Positions 17,536-25,477 of a stretch of DNA of 64,000 nucleotides are shown piece after piece. Under the pieces are notes generated by a model. It was not told the origin of the DNA, did no database searches, and saw nothing but the letters and a program-made list of their open reading frames with translations. The stretch spans positions 1,984,001 through 2,048,000 of the forward strand of contig NZ_PHQX01000001.1 in the NCBI RefSeq assembly GCF_002803515.1. Direction: 5' to 3'. The first letter of the stretch is position 1, and each line of letters opens with the position of its first letter. A program made the translations under genes and the position numbers. Source of the stretch: Stenotrophomonas lactitubi. GTDB lineage: Bacteria; Pseudomonadota; Gammaproteobacteria; Xanthomonadales; Xanthomonadaceae.

Positions 17536-18039
17536 TCATGCGCGGCTTCCCCGCTGGTGCTGCTGGATGAGCAGGGCTGCGCGCAGCACGTACTTGCCCA
17601 CCACGCTCTTGGAAATACCCAGACGCACCGCGATCTCGCGCTCGCTCAGGCCCAGGTAGCGGTTGAGCACGAAGCACTCGCGCACCTGTGGCGGCAGCGC
17701 CAGGATGGTCTGGCTGATCTCGCGCAGCTGGGCCTGGTCCAACACCTGCGCCTCGCCATCATTGCTGGCATCGGCCAGGTCGCTGGCGTACTCCGCCATC
17801 GCCCGCCGTTCGCGCGCGTCGGCCTGGCTGCGGTTAAGCGCGTGGTGGTAGGCCATGCGGTACAGATACCCGCGCGGTTCCAGGATCGGCGGGTCGCCGG
17901 GCACGCTGCTGGCCTTCAGATAAAGGTTCTGCAGGGTGTCTTCGGTACTGGCCGGGTCGAGGTAGCGGGCAATGAAGCGGGACAACGCACGGCGCTCGCG
18001 GATCAACAGCTCGATCAGCGCCAGGGCATTGGGAGACAT
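17536..18039 (-). CDS. FecI-type ECF sigma factor (haem locus)
   Basis: 167-residue ECF sigma factor. Region 2 is visible as FIARYLDPASTEDTLQNLYL and GYLYRMAYHHALN; region 4 as LPPQVRECFVLNRYLGLSER and EIAVRLGISKSVVGKYVLRA. It should direct RNA polymerase to the TonB receptor-hemophilin-Slam genes when released by FecR. The ATG at 18039 is the start that gives a typical ECF N-terminus; longer upstream reading would run through the SMAG palindromes and is rejected. Confidence 0.92.
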   Translation of the reverse strand: MSPNALALIELLIRERRALSRFIARYLDPASTEDTLQNLYLKASSVPGDPPILEPRGYLYRMAYHHALNRSQADARERRAMAEYASDLADASNDGEAQVLDQAQLREISQTILALPPQVRECFVLNRYLGLSEREIAVRLGISKSVVGKYVLRAALLIQQHQRGSRA

Positions 18040-18140
18040 AAGTGCCAAGGCCGGACCGGGGAATGATGGGCGTGATGGCGACGGTCCGTACGTGGATTGT
18101 GGGCCGCGCAGCGATGCGCGGCAAGCGAAGTTCCGCACAG

Positions 18141-18206
18141 CATCCACGCATGGCGTGGATCTACCAGGCGACGACAGGTCCAGTAGATCCACGCCATGCG
18201 TGGATG
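18141..18206. repeat. Convergent pair of SMAG elements
   Basis: Inverted copies at 18141-18164 and 18183-18206 of the ATCCACGCCATGCGTGGAT type, GTAG ends facing each other, lying between the lysR stop and the fecI promoter region. Confidence 0.88.
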
Positions 18207-18212
18207 TGGTGC

Positions 18213-19181
18213 CTACGGTTCCTGCAGCGCATCGAAGCGCTCGGCCAGGTAGTCGATCAACGCGCGCACTGCCGGCAGCAGGCCGCGCCGCGAGGGGAAC
18301 ACGGCATGCACGATGCCGTGCCTGGGTTGCCACTGCGGCAGGATCGGCACCAGCGCGCCGCTGGCCAGTTCGTCGGTGATCATCATCCGCGGCAGCATCA
18401 GCACGCCGACACCGGCCACCGCCGCACTGCGCAGCGCGATCATGTCATCGCTGACCAGCCGCGGGCGGTGGTGCACGCTGGCCTGGACCTCCTCTGGCCC
18501 AGCGTACTCCCAGACATGCATCTGGGCCGGCGATGCCAGGTCCACGGTGGGCATCATCGCCAGATCGGCAGGCACTTTCGGCGTACCCATCTGCTTGAGC
18601 AGGGCCGGGCTGGCAGCGGTACACCAGATGCGACGGGCCAGCACGCGCACCACCAGATCGCTGTCCTCCAGCGGTGGCGGGCGCACGCGGATGGCCACGT
18701 CCACGCCCTCTCCCACCACGTCCACGCGCCGGTTGGTGGCATCCAGCTGCAGGGTCACCTGCGGATGCAGGGCCAGGAAGTCAGCCAGCATGCCGCCAAT
18801 GCGCGCGTGCAGCAGTGCGATCGGACAGGCCAGCCGCAGCACGCCTCGCGGCTCGGCGCGTGACAGCGCGATGGCCTCCTCGGCTGCTTCGGCCTCCACC
18901 AGCATCGCCTTGCAGTGCCGGTAGTAGTCCTGGCCGATCTCGGTGACCGAAAAGCGGCGGGTGGAACGTTGGATCAGGCGCACACCCAGCCGTTCCTCCA
19001 GCAGGGCAATGCGGCGGCTGAGCTTGGACTTGGGCATGGCCAGTGCGCGCCCTGCCTGCGAGAAGCCGCCGTGCTCGACCACCATGGCGAAATAGAACAG
19101 GTCGTTGAGGTCGCAGCGGCGGATGTCGGCGATGAACACGGGACGATCTCCTGCGGCCCTTGCCGGGCCTTCATCGTTCAC
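18213..19181 (-). CDS. LysR-family transcriptional regulator
   Basis: 322-residue regulator. The winged helix-turn-helix spans about residues 22-82 (FYFAMVVEHGGFSQAGRALA, MPKSKLSRRIALLEERLGVR) and the rest is the periplasmic-binding-like effector domain (VLRLACPIALLHARIGGMLA, LVSDDMIALRSAAVAGVGVL). The FSQAGRALAMPKSKLSRRIA form is typical of the AaeR/DsdC-like group near pirin and drug-response genes. It is divergent from the pirin-hydrolase-OsmC operon across 108 bases, so it probably controls that operon; the ligand is unknown. Confidence 0.92.
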   Translation of the reverse strand: MNDEGPARAAGDRPVFIADIRRCDLNDLFYFAMVVEHGGFSQAGRALAMPKSKLSRRIALLEERLGVRLIQRSTRRFSVTEIGQDYYRHCKAMLVEAEAAEEAIALSRAEPRGVLRLACPIALLHARIGGMLADFLALHPQVTLQLDATNRRVDVVGEGVDVAIRVRPPPLEDSDLVVRVLARRIWCTAASPALLKQMGTPKVPADLAMMPTVDLASPAQMHVWEYAGPEEVQASVHHRPRLVSDDMIALRSAAVAGVGVLMLPRMMITDELASGALVPILPQWQPRHGIVHAVFPSRRGLLPAVRALIDYLAERFDALQEP

Positions 19182-19289
19182 AAAATAGGACTATGACGGC
19201 AAATTCTGCCGACTACCGGGCCCATTGTCACGGCGATATCGTCTCCGCAACGAAAAACAGCGACCGATTGCCCCGGTCAGGAGATCGCC

Positions 19290-20156
19290 ATGAAGCGTGT
19301 CACCGGTACCTACAGCGCCCCCCGCCCGCACTGGGTGGGCGACGGCTTTCCTGCCCGTTCGATGTTCTCCTACAACACCCATGGCCAGCACCTGAGCCCG
19401 TTCCTGCTGCTGGACTACGCCGGACCGTACAGCTTCCCGCCCAGCGAAACCCCGCGCGGGGTCGGCCAGCATCCGCATCGCGGCTTCGAGACCGTCACCA
19501 TCGTCTACGAAGGCGAAGTCGCCCATCGCGACTCGACCGGCGCCGGCGGCACCATCGGCCCGGGTGACGTGCAGTGGATGACCGCTGCCTCCGGCATCCT
19601 CCACGAGGAATTCCACACGCCGGAATTCAGCAAGCGCGGCGGCACGCTGGACATGGTGCAGCTGTGGGTGAACCTGCCGGCCAAGGACAAGATGGGTGCG
19701 CCGGGCTACCAGACCCTGCTCGATGCGCAGATTCCTTCGGTGGCCCTGGCCGACGGTGCCGGCCGCGTACGCGTCATCGCCGGCGCATTCGATGGCCATG
19801 CTGGACCGGCACGTACCCATACCCCCATGGACGTGTGGGACATCCGCCTGCTGCAGGGCCAGCACGCCGAGCTGCCGGTGGCCGATGGCCGCACCCTGGC
19901 GCTGGTGGTGTTGAAGGGAACGGTGCGGATCAACGGCGGCCAGGCAGTCGGCGAAGCACAGCTGGTGACCTTCGACCGCAGCGGCGAAGACGTGTTCATC
20001 GATGCCGACAGCGACGCCACCGTGCTGCTGCTCAGCGGCGAACCGATCGACGAGCCGGTGGTGGGCTATGGGCCGTTCGTGATGAACACCCAGGCCGAGA
20101 TCAGCCAGGCCGTCAACGACTTCAACGGCGGCCGCTTCGGCCAGATCGCGCACTGA
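19290..20156 (+). CDS. Pirin family protein (bicupin)
   Basis: 288-residue cytoplasmic bicupin. The metal-binding N-terminal cupin shows HPHRGFETVTIVYEGEVAHR and GDVQWMTAASGILHEEF, giving the three His and one Glu of pirins; the C-terminal cupin has RTHTPMDVWDIRLLQGQHAE. Pirins such as E. coli YhhW act as quercetin dioxygenases, but others bind transcription factors, so the substrate is open. AGGAG precedes the ATG. First gene of an operon with two isochorismatase-fold hydrolases, divergent from LysR. Confidence 0.93.
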   Translation: MKRVTGTYSAPRPHWVGDGFPARSMFSYNTHGQHLSPFLLLDYAGPYSFPPSETPRGVGQHPHRGFETVTIVYEGEVAHRDSTGAGGTIGPGDVQWMTAASGILHEEFHTPEFSKRGGTLDMVQLWVNLPAKDKMGAPGYQTLLDAQIPSVALADGAGRVRVIAGAFDGHAGPARTHTPMDVWDIRLLQGQHAELPVADGRTLALVVLKGTVRINGGQAVGEAQLVTFDRSGEDVFIDADSDATVLLLSGEPIDEPVVGYGPFVMNTQAEISQAVNDFNGGRFGQIAH

Positions 20157-20226
20157 TGCAGTGCATTGCGGCGGGCAACCCGCCCGCCGCATTCCGGGCC
20201 TTCGCCCCCTCCCCAGGAAACTGACC

Positions 20227-20907
20227 ATGAGTACCCCCGCCAACTTCAACGGCGCCCGCCCGGTGATCGACCCGGACAACGCCGCGATGCTGCTGATCGA
20301 CCACCAGAGCGGCCTGTTCCAGACCATCGGTGACATGCCGTTCACCTCCGTACGTGCGCACGCCACCGCCCTGGCGAAGATGGCCACGCTGGCGAAGATG
20401 CCGGTGATCACTACCGCGTCGGTACCGCAGGGACCGAACGGCCCGCTGATCCCGGAGATCCATGACGCCGCACCGCATGCGCAGTACGTGGCGCGCCGCG
20501 GCGAGATCAATGCATGGGACAACCCCGAGTTCGTCGCCGCGGTGAAGGCCACCGGCCGCAAACAGCTCATCATCGCCGGCACCATCACCAGCGTATGCAT
20601 GGCCTTCCCCTCGATTGCCGCCGTCGCCGACGGCTACCAGGTGTTCGCGGTGGTCGATGCCTCCGGCACCTATTCGAAGATGGCCGAGGAAATCACCCTG
20701 GCGCGCGTGGTGCAGGCCGGCGTGGTGCCGATGGATACCGCTGCGGTTGCCTCGGAAATCCAGCGCACCTGGAACCGCGAGGACGCCCAGCAGTGGGCGG
20801 CGATCTACACGCAGATCTTCCCCAACTACCAGCTGCTGATCGAGAGCTACCAGAAGGCGCAGGACGTGCAGAAGCACCACGAGCCGCTGGATTCGCAGCG
20901 TAGCTGA
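20227..20907 (+). CDS. Isochorismatase-fold cysteine hydrolase, YcaC-like
   Basis: 226-residue cytoplasmic hydrolase. Asp25 in MLLIDHQSG and Cys124 in TITSVCMAFPS are the catalytic Asp and Cys of the family; RRGEINAWDNPEFVAAVKAT is typical of the YcaC subgroup (amidohydrolases of unknown natural substrate). RBS AGGAAAC lies just ahead of the ATG. Lies 70 bases after the pirin gene and 80 before a second hydrolase of the same fold, in a LysR-controlled operon. Confidence 0.88.
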   Translation: MSTPANFNGARPVIDPDNAAMLLIDHQSGLFQTIGDMPFTSVRAHATALAKMATLAKMPVITTASVPQGPNGPLIPEIHDAAPHAQYVARRGEINAWDNPEFVAAVKATGRKQLIIAGTITSVCMAFPSIAAVADGYQVFAVVDASGTYSKMAEEITLARVVQAGVVPMDTAAVASEIQRTWNREDAQQWAAIYTQIFPNYQLLIESYQKAQDVQKHHEPLDSQRS

Positions 20908-20987
20908 GCCCACTGCGTCCAAGGCGATTCCCGCCTGCCGGCACACCGCCGGCTCCACCGCAAGCCAACCCCGACCAGGACACCCTC

Positions 20988-21629
20988 ATGGCCAGTGAAC
21001 CGATCCGTGACCCCGTCAGCGACCACCTGCTGACGCCGCAGAATTCCGCCTTCATCATCATCGACTACCAGCCGGTACAGGTGAACTCCATCGCCTCGAT
21101 GGACCGCCAGCTGCTGGTCAACAACATTGTCGGCACCGCCAAGGCGGCGGTTGCCTACGGCCTGCCGATCGTGCATTCAACCGTGAACGTGCAGACCGGC
21201 CTGAACAAGCCGCCGATCCCGCAGTTGCGCAAGGTGCTGGGCGACTACCCGACCTACGACCGCACCACCATCAATTCCTGGGAAGACGTCGAGTTCCGCA
21301 AGGCGGTGGCAGCGACCGGCCGCAGGAAACTGATCATGACCGCGCTGTGGACCGAAGCCTGCCTCACCTTCCCCGCCCTGGATGCGCTGAAGGAAGGCTA
21401 TGAAGTCTACGTGGTGGTCGATGCGGTGGGCGGCACCTCGCTGGCCGCGCACGATGCCGCGCTGCGCCGCATCGAGCAGGCCGGTGGCCAGTTGATCAGC
21501 GTGACGCAGCTGTTCTGTGAACTGCAGCGCGACTGGGCACGGGCGGAGACGGTGCCGGCCTTCATGAACCTCTTCATCGAAACCGGTGGTACGGCCGGAA
21601 TCCAGTTCTCGTACGATCGTACGGAGTGA
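20988..21629 (+). CDS. Isochorismatase-fold cysteine hydrolase (second)
   Basis: 213-residue hydrolase with catalytic Asp26 (AFIIIDYQPVQ) and Cys125 (ALWTEACLTFPALDALKEGY). Overall it resembles the neighbouring hydrolase but is clearly diverged (PSYDRTTINSWEDVEF-type loop in place of RRGEINAWDNPEF), so the pair are old paralogues with likely different substrates. An AGGAC-type site precedes the ATG. Third gene of the pirin operon. Confidence 0.87.
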   Translation: MASEPIRDPVSDHLLTPQNSAFIIIDYQPVQVNSIASMDRQLLVNNIVGTAKAAVAYGLPIVHSTVNVQTGLNKPPIPQLRKVLGDYPTYDRTTINSWEDVEFRKAVAATGRRKLIMTALWTEACLTFPALDALKEGYEVYVVVDAVGGTSLAAHDAALRRIEQAGGQLISVTQLFCELQRDWARAETVPAFMNLFIETGGTAGIQFSYDRTE

Positions 21630-21671
21630 TTCCGTGGCGGCCCCGGCTCCGGCTGGCGCCGCCTTTTCCTG

Positions 21672-21695
21672 CAGCCGGGCATGGTTCGGCTCTAC
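21672..21695 (-). repeat. Single SMAG element
   Basis: GCATGGTTCGGCTCTAC at its GTAG end, same subfamily as the pair at 5386-5469, between the second hydrolase and the OsmC-like gene. Confidence 0.75.
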
Positions 21696-21709
21696 AACCG
21701 GGGATTCCC

Positions 21710-22108
21710 ATGGCCTACGCACGCATTGTTTCGACCGCCGACAACTACCTGCACCACATCAGCAACGGCCATTTCGATGTCGCGGCCGATGAGCCCGCCT
21801 CGCTCGGTGGCCAGGGCAAGGGCTTTGCCCCGTTCGACCTGTACCTGGCCTCGCTGGCCGCGTGTACCGCCATCACCCTGCGCATGTATGCCCAGCGCAA
21901 GGGCTGGGAGCTGGGCGAGTTCCACGCCGAGCTGCGTTCCGAACGCGATGCGGACGGGCGTTTCCACGTGCACCGCGTGCTGCATGCCACCGCCGAGCTG
22001 AGTGATGCGCAGTGGCAGCGCCTGCTGGAGGTGGTGGAAAAGACCCCGGTGACGCTGGTGATGCGCGAGGGTGCACGGATCACCAGCGAGCGCGGGGCGG
22101 CAGCATAA
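21710..22108 (+). CDS. OsmC family protein with a single cysteine
   Basis: 132-residue protein starting MAYARIVSTADNYLHHISNG, with the family block FAPFDLYLASLAACTAITLR. Cys52 in that block is the first OsmC/Ohr cysteine; there is no second cysteine anywhere in the protein, so the two-cysteine peroxidase chemistry of OsmC and Ohr is not possible in the usual way. It belongs to the wider OsmC/YhfA-like superfamily. Probably cotranscribed with the pirin operon, although a SMAG element lies just ahead. Confidence 0.88.
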   Translation: MAYARIVSTADNYLHHISNGHFDVAADEPASLGGQGKGFAPFDLYLASLAACTAITLRMYAQRKGWELGEFHAELRSERDADGRFHVHRVLHATAELSDAQWQRLLEVVEKTPVTLVMREGARITSERGAAA

Positions 22109-22111
22109 GCG

Positions 22112-22135
22112 CATCCACGCATGGCGTGGATCTAC
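22112..22135 (-). repeat. Single SMAG element
   Basis: ATCCACGCATGGCGTGGAT with CTAC at 22132-22135, between the convergent OsmC-like and Phd-like genes. Confidence 0.88.
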
Positions 22136-22142
22136 TGACCCT

Positions 22143-22472
22143 TCAACGCCGGGAGTGCAGCACGGTGCGCTGGCGCATGGCGTTGAACTCCTGTTCGACC
22201 TGCTGGATGTCCTCGGCCTGGAAGCCGGCGGCATCCAGCAGTTGATCGGCGGCAGCGGCAGCCAGCGGATCATCCTCACGCTGGCGCCAGCAGCGTGCCG
22301 GCAGGAAATAGCCGACCTCGCTTCGCCCGCGCATGATGACGACCGGGCGCCCTGCATACAGCAGGAATTCGGCCAGGTGCTGGCGCAACCCCTCCACCGA
22401 GACATAGGCCGGCCCGATGCCCAGTGTCTGTGCGGCGGGCTCGGAACTCTCGAACAGCTTGCGACGGCTCAT
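22143..22472 (-). CDS. Phd-like (prevent-host-death) protein without adjacent toxin
   Basis: 109-residue protein. VSVEGLRQHLAEFLLYAGRP then VVIMRGRSEVGYFLPARCW follows the Phd/YefM pattern (helix, strand with R-x-G, hydrophobic strand, then an alpha-rich tail). A strong AAAGGAGG precedes the ATG. No toxin-like gene is adjacent: upstream is SMAG and OsmC, and the next gene in the same direction upstream is the porin of the secretion island. In P. aeruginosa a solitary Phd homologue (PhdA) lies in the equivalent Pdt region, so this may be its counterpart. Confidence 0.7.
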   Translation of the reverse strand: MSRRKLFESSEPAAQTLGIGPAYVSVEGLRQHLAEFLLYAGRPVVIMRGRSEVGYFLPARCWRQREDDPLAAAAADQLLDAAGFQAEDIQQVEQEFNAMRQRTVLHSRR

Positions 22473-22569
22473 CCACTCCTCCTTTGTGCAACGCGTGGTC
22501 TTCCTTCCTTAGACGGGCGCGTCGCCGCGCCCCCGCCACGCGTGTCGTGACTGCGATCACGCTGTCCGA

Positions 22570-24348
22570 TCAGAAACCGGTGTTGAACTCCAGCTGGAAC
22601 ACGTCGATCGACAACGGTGGACCCGACACTTCCTTGGCCGCCATCCACTTGCCGCTGATCCAGCTGCGCGCATCCAACGCATAGGCGCCGCCGACGTAGT
22701 AGCCGCGCGCATTGGTACCGCCGAGGTGGAAGTTCGGATCGTTGTAGGCGTCAGGCAGCGCATCGGCCTCGATCCGCTTGTAGCCCAGCAGGGCCTGCCA
22801 CTGGCCCTTCTCCTTCAGCTCGGTGGCGCCGAAGGTCGCCTGCAGCATCCAGGCGGTGTCGCCGCTGCGGAAGGTGTCGATGCTGGCACTGCCACCGGCG
22901 CCGTAGTTGTTGACGATGCCGTTGTTGGCCCGGGCGAACATGGCCTGCTTGTCATAGGCCAGGTTGCGGATGTAGTCCGCGTCCAGGCGCATGCCGATGT
23001 CCTGCGCAAGCTGTGTATCCCAGCGCAGGTTGAAGGTCGCCAGGCGGAATGCCGAGGCAAGGCCCACGTACTGCGGCGTGGGCGTATTGGCCGGATCCAG
23101 CGGATTGCGGGCGATGTCGCGGATCAGCATCAGGGTGTTGCCCTTCTGCATGAACGCCGGCCGCGACCAGTCGGTATCGCACCCGACCGCACCTGCGTAC
23201 AGCGCGCACGGCGACGACAGGCGTCCACTGATGTTCTTGAAATCGTAGTAGCCCAGCGCTGCACGCAGGCTGTTGTCATCGTTGAAGCGCCAGTTCACCC
23301 CCACCTGTGCACCGGACAGCCACTTGTTCTCGTTGGGCGTCTTCACCCGGCTCTGGCTGGGAGCGCTGTCGGAGGTGTACTCCAACGGCACCACCGCCAG
23401 GTTGCCGAACAGGCCGACGTCGTCAGCGATGTCGTACCTGAGATTGGCCGCCAGGCCATCGAAGTTCAGGTCGTTGGAGAACAGCGTGTCGCTGGTCCAG
23501 AACGGATTGCCGAAGCGTCCGCCGCGCACCGTCACCCAGTCGGCCGGGCTGTAGGCCAGCCATGCCTGGTCCAGCCACACGTCCTTCTTGCCCAGGCCGC
23601 CGCCAAGCTGTTCGGTGGTGGACACCGGCCCGTTGCTGCTGCCACTGGCCAGGCGCACGCCTGCGGTGGTGTGCTCGCCGATCATCGCTTCGATGCCCAG
23701 CCGTGCACGGATGCGCCACAGGTTGCGGCGGTCCTGGCGGGTGTTGAGCAGCGGCGGCAGCTGCAGGTTGGTGTTGTTGTTGGTATCGAAACCGCTGCCC
23801 GCATTCACCGAGGCCCAGTTGGTTTCGATGTCGCTGTTGCGCTCGGAGTAGAAGCGCGACTCGCTGCGCACACGCATGTCACCGCTGACCTTGATGCGCT
23901 TGGTCCACTCGGCCACTTCGTTCGGCGCGGCCCAGCCCTCGGCTTTGGCCTGCGCCATCACATCCTGGCGTACTTCATCGCGGATGCCATCACGCACGCT
24001 CTGCGGCACGTACGGCACACGCACGTCGCCGGCTTCCAGCGCCACGCCCCCGCTGTTGGCTGCGCTGCCCGCGGTGCCGCGCTGCGCAGCCGCCGCCTCT
24101 GCTTCGGCCTGAACCAGCAGGGCCTGGCCGTCTTCGGGCTTGAGCGCGCCACTGGCAATCAACCCCTTGATCAGCTTGACCATGGTGGTTTCGGCAGCCA
24201 TTGCACTGGCCGGCACGGCCAGGCTGAGCAGTACGGCGCAGCACAGCAGCGCCCGTCGGGCCGGCCGCGGGCGGCGGGATGCGGTTCGAGCGCGGTCGTG
24301 GTCGTTCATCACGGTTCTCATCGAAAGAAGGGAAATCACGGAAGTCAT
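22570..24348 (-). CDS. Putative outer-membrane porin (Porin_5-like)
   Basis: 592-residue outer-membrane protein (579 if it starts at the ATG at 24309, which directly precedes the signal peptide RRALLCCAVLLSLAVPASAM). A short coiled region (QALLVQAEAEAAAAQ) is followed by WTKRIKVSGDMRVRSESRFY, the start of the putative-porin barrel, with many alternating strands and a terminal FQLEFNTGF. The start at 24348 lies three bases after the tonB stop, so it is translationally coupled to the TonB-ExbD-ExbB genes. Probable substrate porin energised or co-regulated with them; substrate unknown. Confidence 0.85.
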   Translation of the reverse strand: MTSVISLLSMRTVMNDHDRARTASRRPRPARRALLCCAVLLSLAVPASAMAAETTMVKLIKGLIASGALKPEDGQALLVQAEAEAAAAQRGTAGSAANSGGVALEAGDVRVPYVPQSVRDGIRDEVRQDVMAQAKAEGWAAPNEVAEWTKRIKVSGDMRVRSESRFYSERNSDIETNWASVNAGSGFDTNNNTNLQLPPLLNTRQDRRNLWRIRARLGIEAMIGEHTTAGVRLASGSSNGPVSTTEQLGGGLGKKDVWLDQAWLAYSPADWVTVRGGRFGNPFWTSDTLFSNDLNFDGLAANLRYDIADDVGLFGNLAVVPLEYTSDSAPSQSRVKTPNENKWLSGAQVGVNWRFNDDNSLRAALGYYDFKNISGRLSSPCALYAGAVGCDTDWSRPAFMQKGNTLMLIRDIARNPLDPANTPTPQYVGLASAFRLATFNLRWDTQLAQDIGMRLDADYIRNLAYDKQAMFARANNGIVNNYGAGGSASIDTFRSGDTAWMLQATFGATELKEKGQWQALLGYKRIEADALPDAYNDPNFHLGGTNARGYYVGGAYALDARSWISGKWMAAKEVSGPPLSIDVFQLEFNTGF

Positions 24349-24351
24349 CGG

Positions 24352-25050
24352 TCAAGCGCCGGGGCGGCGCCCCTGGATCAGCACGCGCGCGGGGAAATCC
24401 AGCGACGCCGGTGGCATCTGGTCGACTTTGCCGATCTGCCGCAGCGCATCGAGCACGGCCACGTCGGCCTCCTCGTTGCCGCTGCCACGCACCAGTTCGA
24501 CCTTCTCCAGCCGGCCATCCGGCGCCAGCCACACATTCACCTGCAGCTGGAAGGCCAGGCGCTTGACCCGCGCATCGCGCGAGATCGCCTGTTGCATCAG
24601 ATAGCCCAGGTAGCGGCCATAGCTGGCATTGCCGGCACCGCCACGGCCCACACCCGACGAACCACCGCCGCTGCCCGACTGGATGCCGAAGCTGTCTCCG
24701 CCGGCCTGCGCATCGGCGTCCATGGTCACCGGGTCGGCGTTGTCCGGCGTCGGCGTCGGCTCTTCGGCCGGCGTTGGCTGGTCCAGCGGTTCCGGCTCAG
24801 GCACGGTCTCTTCCGGCGGCGTCTCCGGCTCGGGCGGTTTTTCCGGTGGCGGCGGTGGCGGCGGCGGTGGGGGCAATGCCAACATCGGCGGCTGCACCAC
24901 CGGCCGGCGCGTGCTTGCGGTGTCCTTGAACAGCAGCCACCACAGGGCAACACCCAGTACCAGCAGCGCCGCCAGCACCAGCGCGATCGTCACCAGCAAC
25001 TGGCGTCCGCGCGTACCAGGCTCCTGCAGGGGTGGTCGATGGCCGGCCAT
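24352..25050 (-). CDS. tonB: TonB-like energy transducer
   Basis: 232-residue protein anchored by one segment near residues 17-42 (QLLVTIALVLAALLVLGVAL), followed by a run of Pro (PPPPPPPPPPEKPPEPETPP) and acidic Pro repeats spanning the periplasm, a Gly-rich hinge, and a C-terminal TonB domain (QLQVNVWLAPDGRLEKVELV). Encoded directly after exbD, giving a dedicated TonB-ExbB-ExbD complex for the island. Equivalent in layout to the extra tonB beside pdtB in P. aeruginosa. Confidence 0.9.
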   Translation of the reverse strand: MAGHRPPLQEPGTRGRQLLVTIALVLAALLVLGVALWWLLFKDTASTRRPVVQPPMLALPPPPPPPPPPEKPPEPETPPEETVPEPEPLDQPTPAEEPTPTPDNADPVTMDADAQAGGDSFGIQSGSGGGSSGVGRGGAGNASYGRYLGYLMQQAISRDARVKRLAFQLQVNVWLAPDGRLEKVELVRGSGNEEADVAVLDALRQIGKVDQMPPASLDFPARVLIQGRRPGA

Positions 25051-25053
25051 GCC

Positions 25054-25467
25054 TCAGCCCTGCGCCTTGCCGGTGACCAGGCCGACCTGGGCCAGCTCCA
25101 GCCGCCGCAGCAGATCCAGCACCTCGACCACGCGCGCGTACTGCACCTGCGCATCACCGCGCACGATCACCGGGAAATCCGGCGACGTCGCGCGTTCGGT
25201 ACGCAGGCGGTCCTCCAGCTCGGCCATCGTCACCGGGTAGGCGTCCAGGAATAACTGGCCGCTGGGGTCGATGGTGATCGCCTTGGTCTTGGGCTTCTCA
25301 AGTGCGGTGCTGTTGCTGGCCTTCGGCAGGTTGACCTCGATGCCGGGAATGGAGGCGTTGCTGGTCAGGATGAAGATCACCAGCACCACCAGCAGCACGT
25401 CGACGAAGGGCGTCACGTTGATGCCCTTCTCGCGTTTCTTGATGCCGAACTTCGCCTTGTAGGCCAT
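25054..25467 (-). CDS. exbD: ExbD biopolymer transport protein
   Basis: 137-residue inner-membrane protein. INVTPFVDVLLVVLVIFILT contains the conserved Asp of ExbD/TolR (D23 of the VTPFVDV motif) in its single membrane helix; a periplasmic domain follows. The ATG at 25467 gives the standard MAYKAKFGIKKREKGINV start. Sits 10 bases after exbB and 3 before tonB, one operon. Confidence 0.93.
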   Translation of the reverse strand: MAYKAKFGIKKREKGINVTPFVDVLLVVLVIFILTSNASIPGIEVNLPKASNSTALEKPKTKAITIDPSGQLFLDAYPVTMAELEDRLRTERATSPDFPVIVRGDAQVQYARVVEVLDLLRRLELAQVGLVTGKAQG

Positions 25468-25477
25468 GGCCGGTCCC

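Noticed and set aside
22726..25254. Long open frame (842 codons) on the plus strand
   Set aside because: Antisense to the porin, tonB and exbD genes, no signal or domain pattern, composition typical of a high-GC shadow frame.
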